From Lunularia cruciata (lineage: Eukaryota; Streptophyta; Marchantiopsida; Lunulariales; Lunulariaceae): a stretch of DNA of 64,000 bases. The position numbers and the translations under genes were made by a program. Every line of letters starts with the position of its first letter. The stretch's first letter is position 1. The notes under the pieces are model-generated. The model was given only the letters and a program-made list of their open reading frames with translations, was not told the origin of the DNA and did no database searches. This document shows, one piece after another, positions 57,805 to 64,000 of this stretch. The stretch covers positions 47,706,593 through 47,770,592 of the forward strand of contig OX419759.1 in NCBI GenBank assembly GCA_948567375.1, read 5' to 3'.

Positions 57805-60467
57805 TGACATCCACCCTCTCTAAACCTATGCATCCTTTGGTATGCATCAACCAATCAGATCACACATTGATGTTTGAGTCATACCACATCCTCATCTGAT
57901 TTGCGAGACTTGTCATCCTCTAATAGTAGATCTTCATCTTGGACCTAAAAGAGATCTAGCTTTTTGTTGACTTTGTCTGTGCTCCAACTTCCTTCTCGCT
58001 GTTTAAAGACCTTGAGATGCTTGCCAACAATTGGAACCTTCAATTTCTTCTAGTAACCAATCTCTCTCTCAAATATCTCTTGGCCTCAAGCAATGGCATT
58101 TGTCAAATCTGTCTTTGTTCCCTAGATCTGCCTTCTTAAGCCTCTCAAGTGCTAGCTCAACATCCTCTGGCCTTCTCTCCAATTGACAAACCATGAGTGC
58201 TAGAAGCTTCTCCCTAGATATGTGATCTTCCTAAGGTAGGACACTCCAAGTGGGTATTTTCTCCTCAATTGGCATAATTGGTTTCTGCCCATGTATCAAC
58301 TCCGCAGGCATGTAATTAATAACTGAACTTTGAGTGCTGACATTTGCCCATAGAGAAACTGGCAAGAGTCTCGGCCACTCTTTCACTCTCCCTTTGCATG
58401 CTTTCACAATGGCTTTTACAATTGGTGGATGACCTCACTCACTCTTTGCATTTCCCTCTAGGTTGTGAGCTATCATAAGAGCCAATTTGACTCCACACCT
58501 CTCAAAGAAAGCCTTGGCTTCTTGAGTATTTAGCTCTCCTTGATCTGTTTTAATTTTTCCTACACACTCGTATCTACAAACCACATCCTCCAATAGAAAT
58601 CTACAAATTCCCTTGTTGGTTCTGGCCCTTCTGCCTCGTTAAGCAAATCCTCCCATGCCAAAACCAAGTACCGCATCTGCCACATCCCAACAGGCATAGT
58701 AACCAGATCTACCACTCACTTGAAATGCATTGCAAGTGGGTAGGTTGGATGCAACCCATATCTATGTCTAATATCTGGTAAATTTTACACGTCCCCACAA
58801 ATTGGATTACATCTCTGTACATATTATGCCACCAATACCTCTCCTTCAGTTTGGTAAAGGTAGCATAAATACCCCTATGTCCAACCCACAAGCTCTCATG
58901 GAATTCTTTGATCAGTAGCTCCCTTGTCTCCTCCTTGCACACAACCCATTGTGGAGGCTTGCTACTCTGTTTAGCTTTCTTCCACAAATAACTCCCTTCC
59001 AAAAGGTGGTGTATGCTTTTTGCCTCAATTATTTTTACCAAGCGTTATTCCATTGCGGTTGCTTGGTCAAGGAGCTAAGGTAACGCCCAATATCCAACCA
59101 TTCTCCTTCATAAAGCTCCTCCATGAAGAACTTGGGATGCTCATACTCTCCTACTTGAGACCTTGAAAAGAAAGTAGTGCCTATAACTCTGGTATTGTTA
59201 ACCATCGTCTCCTCATCTTGATACTCATCCCAAGAAAGCATATCAGCTACTAGATTATTCTTGCTTGCTATGTGTTTAAACTCAAGATTCAAAGACTTGA
59301 TGTATGCAATCTATCTGAGCATTGCAATGTCCAGAGTATTACAATTTGTAATCATCCCTAGTGGCAAACAATCCATCTCCACTATAACCGGTGAGCCAAT
59401 CAGGTAGCCCTTCTCAGATTTCATCATTGTAACCACTCCTCACAGCTCTCGTTCAACTTGAAAGTAGACTCTTTGGCATTCACTCAAGAACTTTGCCCCA
59501 AAACATACACTATATTGGTTCCCATCTTCATCATCTTGCCCTACCGCCCAACAATAGCTATGGGACTAGTATCAACCGTCAATATTACAAGCTTGTTGTT
59601 CTCATAGCTGATCCATCATAGTATAGGTGGAGAGGACAGCAATTGTTTCAGCTTTTGAACCGCCTTTGTGTTTCTCTCATCCCATCTAAACTTCTGACCT
59701 TTCCATAATAAACAGTAGAGAGGATGTGCTTTGTGTGCAAAGTGTGGAATCCATACATGATAAAACACGCAAGCTCCCAAGAATCTCCTTGCTTGTGTTA
59801 GTGAGTTGCATGTGTCTTTCATTTTCTGAATTGCATCCACCTTGCTTGGATCAGATTTGCACCCAAACCATCCATATAAATGCCCAAGAATGACCATCTC
59901 TTCAGCCCCAAACTTGGATTTAGCAGCCAAGAGGGTCAAATGGACCTCCTCAAGCCGTGACAGGATCAGATCAAAATCTGAAATATGATCAGCTACAAAC
60001 TTACGGCACCCCCTTTGATCCATTTCTTCATCCTTCTCTTCTTCTTTGCACCTTTTTATTGGAATATCATCCCATAAAAGGCATTGTCTTTTCCAGAATG
60101 AAATCCTTAAGACCTTTATTCATTCCATTCATGATGTGCACAATAGAATTTGTTGCTCCTTGTAGCAACTTGCACATCTTGGTCAATCCCAATGGTGTTC
60201 TCACTGTGGTAACATCCCTACTCCCCTTAGCAAGTTGGAACTGGTCATAACCAAAGTGTAGATCTCCTAGCAAATATATGGCTCTATCCGCAAAAGTTTC
60301 AGCAAATTCTCCAACAATTGACCCTATTCCCCTGTTCCTAATTGTCACTTGATTCACGGGCTGCATATCTTGGATTAACCTCAAAGCTCCATTCTTCTTA
60401 GGCACTATAAACCATCAACTAGAATAAGGTGCAAATGGTAGCTCTATGATCTTTGCATCAATTTTCT
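55592..60467 (-). mobile_element. G3: Ty3/gypsy element of the G1 lineage, 3' LTR through RT
   Basis: 3' LTR at 55,592-57,804. Integrase pieces at 57.9-58.7 kb. Zinc-finger and RNase H end at 58,709-59,292 (EFHESLWVGHRGIYATFTKL, KERYWWHNMYRDVIQFVGTC). RNase H and RT end at 59,616-60,023 (RRFLGACVFYHVWIPHFAHK). RT at 60,067-60,405 (PKKNGALRLIQDMQPVNQVT, RTPLGLTKMCKLLQGATNSI). Similarity to G1 stops at about 60,467 where a rearranged block starts; gag of the same lineage reappears at 63,590. Uninterrupted by A1, it shows the intact version of the A1 landing site. Broken, well over ten breaks. Confidence 0.85.
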
Positions 60468-60549
60468 CTGGAAATATGAAAATGCTTTGAGAGGGGTGTC
60501 TTTGGCTAAGCTAGGGCAGAGAAGAGAAGAGAAGGTTGTGATGTGAGTT

Positions 60550-61110
60550 GGCTAGACAAGATAGATGGAATTACAAGAGAAGGCTGGCTGTGCAAGACTT
60601 TAAAGTTGAGCAAAGACAGAAGAGGAAAAATATCAAAGGAAGAGGCTTCTGACCTAAGCAAGGGGTTTTGGAGAAAGAGTTATGGTTGGGAGAACTCTCG
60701 AAGAGGAAAGAAAAGTGCCTGGGAAGAATTGAGACAACAAAGGATTTGAAGTGTCTTGCCGGAGAGCAATAGAGGAAAAGAAGACACTTTGTAGTTGAAA
60801 TTACCTAGATAGAGAGGTAAGAGGAAAAGAAGAATCCTTGAAGTTGATTTGGTCATGATTGTGACAAGAGTTGAAGTCTTGACTATAATAGAGCTTAGAT
60901 ATTGGATGTCACAAGGTAGAAGAGGGAGAGAAGGCTTCAAGAGAACTGATTTTTCCTATGACAGGACCTAGATCTTGATGTGATAGAGGATGAGAGGAAG
61001 TCTCACAGCTGAGTTTGCATGGACAGTGAGAGATGAAGAGAGAAAGGCTTGTAGCTAAATTGACCTGAATAGGACATGAAAATGAGAGAGACATGTTGGA
61101 AACCCAAGAT
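60550..61110. repeat. Degenerate purine-rich tandem array, unit about 50 bases
   Basis: Units begin AGAGGAAAAGAAG or close variants and continue TTGAAGTTGATTTGG / TTGTAGCTAAATTGACCT / GGACATGA. At least six units can be lined up between about 60,775 and 61,085, with weaker ones before. No reading frame runs through it. Confidence 0.7.
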
Positions 61111-61640
61111 TGAAGTTGACTGTTATTGTTCTTTGCTTGTGCTTATTTGATAGTTATAGGAACTTAGGATAAATCAATGTGTGACTTGGAATTGGAGGCT
61201 TTCCCTTTTGAATTGGATCTATGAATAGCGAGACAAGGGCATGTTGCAAACTGTGGGGCTCGTGTGAATGAATGTGTTTTTTGGTATTATGAAGAGTGTC
61301 ATGAAGAATGACTCCATTCTTGGAGCTTCCGGTCCAATATGTGTAGAAAGATCATATTGCTGATCTGTTTGCTCCGAAATGAGTCTGGCCGTAGCTTGAG
61401 ACCTGCCAAACAAACCCCACGAGACCCATAAACTTCAACCCTAAAATATCACAGAACATGAATAGACCTTAGTGGTACACGACGTCCAATGTTAACCCAA
61501 GAGACTCAACACAAACAGCCATACAAAGAGTCTATAGATAGGAGAAACTATGGGCAAGCTGCTCCATAAAAAGAAGGAAATTGCAATCAGATGAAAGAGT
61601 AGAGCCTGTGGCAGATTGCAAGGAACTCTCCCAATTTATC
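61110..61640. other. Noncoding stretch between the array and the gag piece
   Basis: No gene seen. Slightly richer in CG than the neighbouring element sequence. It could be leader or LTR-like sequence of the G lineage, or unrelated DNA carried in the rearrangement. Confidence 0.3.
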
Positions 61641-62860
61641 AATGAATAGTTGTAACCTAAGATTAAGAAGCCAAGTGCCCAACTCACTCTCAATACCATC
61701 TGATCCCCTTGACAATGGTAGAAATCCTAAAAATCAATTTTGGGAAAGGAGAAATGCCAAAGCTATTGGAGGATTTCTTATCACTACAAGCAACCACATT
61801 AGTCTAAGTTGCTACCTATAGAGCAGAGGGAGTAGGAAATAGAGAGGAAGCATTTTTGAAACCTATAGATTTGGGAAACATGTGGAGCAATGCTCTAAAT
61901 ACAATGGAGAAGAGGAACACCGTAAGAGGAGCACTATTGCATGCGGTTATAGAAATCAAGAATGCCACCTAGTGGTTGATCCAATGGATACCATGTAAGT
62001 TCATGCATACTTGGCAAGAAACCAATATGAAGCTCTTATCAAAGAAAAATGAAGGAGAGAAGACATAGAACTTGATGACAAGGGATCAACTTAGAAGCGA
62101 CAATTGAGTGGAGATAGATTCCATCAAGAAGGTGCTCCCCAATGGCAAGGAGTGGTACCTTCACGGGAGGAGGTCATGGAGGATACCTTACCTTCTGATT
62201 CTGAAAAATCAGTGAAGGATAAGGGGAAGGAGAAGAGTAAAGCCAACTTATAAACCGACTTACTTATATAAGGTGACTTACACCAACTTATAAGCTTCAA
62301 TCTGATATTGAAGCTGCAACCAATCTAAAAGGATCACTAGAAGAGAGAGTACTCAATGCTAAGGTGGATTTTACTCTTTGGGAGATCATTTGGATTGCCA
62401 AGAAGGACTTCCATGATGCCATCATAGACACCCATCAAGTGCAAGCAATAATTGACAAAAGAAGTTGCTCTATCAAATGCTCTTGATACTACGGTTACAA
62501 AAGAAGAGGAGTTAGAGCTAGCTCGATGCTGCAACAACAGTAAGGTCACATTTATAGAGGATGAGGATGATGATGGTGGAGCCTCTTGTCACTATACTTG
62601 AGGGCGTTGGGCCAGAGCTACTATTGAATTTATGGTCAAGATTGGCAACATAACAGATCCAATGGTTGCTCTTATTGATCACGGGTCAAAAATCAACATT
62701 GTTTCCAAGGAGCTGTACAAGAGTGGGAAATGACCAATTGATATGGAGCATGGTTGGGTGATTAAGGCAGCAACAAAAACCAAGGGAGAAATTTGTGGTG
62801 CCTCCCCAGATGTGATTATGAAGGTTGGGGATGATGTAAGAACAAAGAATTAAGGATTCC
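61640..62860 (+). mobile_element. G-lineage gag and protease piece in inverted orientation
   Basis: Plus-strand remnants match the minus-strand G1 parts. The gag block QVEIDSIKK-type followed by GKEWYLHGRRSW at 62.0-62.2 kb corresponds to 43.28-43.5 kb. The protease block RATIEFMVKIGNITDPMVAL, then NIVSKELYKSGK and GASPDVIMKVGDDV, at 62.6-62.85 kb corresponds to 42.58-42.79 kb. Homology to G1 stops at about 62,850. Broken. Confidence 0.75.
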
Positions 62861-62989
62861 AAGGATTACCGGGTATGATGTAGTCTCTTGAAAAAAGAAA
62901 TTTTGTTTACATCTAGGCTCATTCTCTGCCCTAGCTCAGCCAAAGACACCCCTATCAAAGCATTTTCCTCCTCTTCCCTTCTTTGCCCT

Positions 62990-63560
62990 AACATTCCATG
63001 TTCCTGCACAGCCGGACTTCCCTCTCCCACTGTTCTGCACAAAGCAATTCAAAAATTCTCTTCTCTTGCACACCCATAAGTTCTTCCCTGCAAAAATTCT
63101 ACTATAGCACTCTCTCTCTAGCTCTTCCTTGGGAAAATTTCACTCTTGCAGCCCTCACAATCCCTCTCTCCTTCAAAATGTTCATGTCAGCACCTTCTTC
63201 CCCTCTCTCCTCTTTTCCTTGCAAAAATTGTCTTCTACCAACCTCACCAAACCACTTCACATTCTTGCAAAAATTGTCTTCCTGCAGTCCTCAAAAACCA
63301 CTTCTCAAATTTTCTTGCCCCCCTGACCCAAGCACTTCCTTTGGGGAAAAACCCTATCAGCCCTTCTGTCTTGCCTCACTCCTTCAAAACAAGAAATGAA
63401 TTCCCTCTATTTTTGATAGTCCTCTTCCACTTATCTTGTCAAAAAATTCCCCTTTCGAGCAGGCCCTCATCCTTTAAATCCCAAACCCCATTTTCTCACA
63501 GTCCTCTTCAGACTTTTCCTTGAAGACCCCAAACTTCTCCTATTCAGCCTTAAGCTCATG
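62990..63560. repeat. Degenerate pyrimidine-rich tandem array
   Basis: Units of about 40-50 bases contain TTGCAAAAATTGTCTTC, CTTGCAAAAATTG, CTGCAAAAATTCTA or CTTGGGAAAATTTC. Open frames through it on the plus strand are chance products of C/T-rich low-complexity sequence. It lies directly outside the right copy of the 45-base inverted repeat. Confidence 0.7.
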
Positions 63561-63589
63561 TAACACATAAACTCTCAAGTTTTGAATGG

Positions 63590-64000
63590 CACCAATGGTA
63601 TGCATGGATTATTTTCCCAACGGCACCGTGTCTTTCAATGCAATTTTCCCATCTTTCCAAAAAATCACTCCTTGTTGAATAGTATCAGAAAAATCACCAC
63701 AATCCTTCCTGGTGTGTTAAGTATCATCACATCAAATAAACCTTTGTACATACCCTTGCTTTGTCACCATTTTGGATTCAAAACCGCTTCCTTTTTCCTC
63801 TTATCTCACTAATTTTATTTGTAGATCCCTCATCTCTTTCACCAAGTCATTGATGGTGGCCTTTTGTAAGGGATTGGTGACAACAAGATTAGAATCTGTT
63901 GATGTTATGGCACTAGGTGTCACTGGTTGCCTTGGAGCTCTCACAACCACCGGTGGTATTGCTTCCAATCTTACCGCCACCTTTGCCCTATGGTATTCTT
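63590..64000 (-). mobile_element. G-lineage gag piece at the window edge
   Basis: Aligns with 43,760-44,150 of G1 on the minus strand, including the zinc-knuckle region (HTRKDCGDFSDTIQQGVIFW, then KDGKIALKDTVPLGK) and the Leu/Val-rich stretch before it. It is probably the continuation of G3 past the rearranged block and is cut by the window end. Broken. Confidence 0.7.

Larger units (their letters stand above)
60478..62975. repeat. Inverted block inside G3 bounded by a 45-base inverted repeat
   Basis: GAAAATGCTTTGAGAGGGGT followed by GTCTTTGGCTAAGCTAGGGC at 60,478-60,525 has its near-exact reverse complement at 62,927-62,975. The segment between carries gag and protease pieces on the plus strand, opposite to the rest of G3. 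This is what an inversion between inverted repeats, or a foldback-type insertion, would leave. Confidence 0.8.

Noticed and set aside
60543-60749. 68-codon plus-strand frame rich in Arg/Lys/Ser
   Set aside because: It lies in the purine-rich degenerate array; the bias explains the frame.
62998-63523. Overlapping open frames of 125 and 133 codons on the plus strand
   Set aside because: They are produced by a C/T-rich degenerate tandem array (Ser/Pro/Leu-rich in every frame) and have no family motif.
1-64000. tRNA, rRNA, CRISPR or bacterial-type operon features
   Set aside because: None was recognised while reading. There are no regularly spaced identical repeats with unique spacers, and the coding content is of eukaryotic plant type. 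A tRNAscan or Rfam search was not possible here and could still find small RNA genes.

Overview
The window looks like nuclear DNA from a land plant with a repeat-laden genome. The evidence is nested LTR retrotransposons of several plant-type lineages (a chromodomain chromovirus, an Athila/Tat-like element with a tRNA-Asp-like primer site, a third Ty3/gypsy lineage and one Ty1/copia fragment), long AT-rich noncoding stretches and short spliced host exons. There is no operon structure, organellar gene, rRNA gene, CRISPR array or recognisable tRNA. The short introns (about 100-160 bases where they can be read) might suggest a seedless plant, but that is a weak inference.

Layout. 1-1.2 kb: low-copy-looking DNA with a duplicated exon-like block. 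2.6-19 kb: a patchwork of a repeat family coding a coiled-coil, gag-like protein (called K here), broken up by a partial Athila/Tat-like element (A2) and a copia fragment. 19.5-28 kb: an island of host DNA, richer in CG dinucleotides, with one convincing intron-containing gene on the minus strand (20.4-22.4 kb), one weaker gene model (26.1-27.3 kb), and several short repeats and hairpins. 28-50.7 kb: one deep nest. An old gypsy protease-bearing element is split by element G1 (28,984-50,367, LTRs about 2.1 kb). G1 is itself split by a younger element A1 (33,298-41,094, LTRs about 690 bases), and its 5' LTR is split by a 3.3 kb block holding K sequence. 50.9-55.6 kb: a chromovirus (C). 55.6-64 kb: G3, of the G1 lineage, rearranged by an inverted block bounded by a 45-base inverted repeat.

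The most interesting host feature is the 20.4-22.4 kb gene. After an N-terminal membrane segment, a 65-residue module is encoded by three consecutive 195-base exons, all phase 0-0, each preceded by a near-identical intron. Partial versions of the module lie on both sides. I do not recognise the protein family. All LTR elements are treated as fossils: broken, with family, parts and relative age given. Coordinates of repeat fragments without clear ends are approximate.
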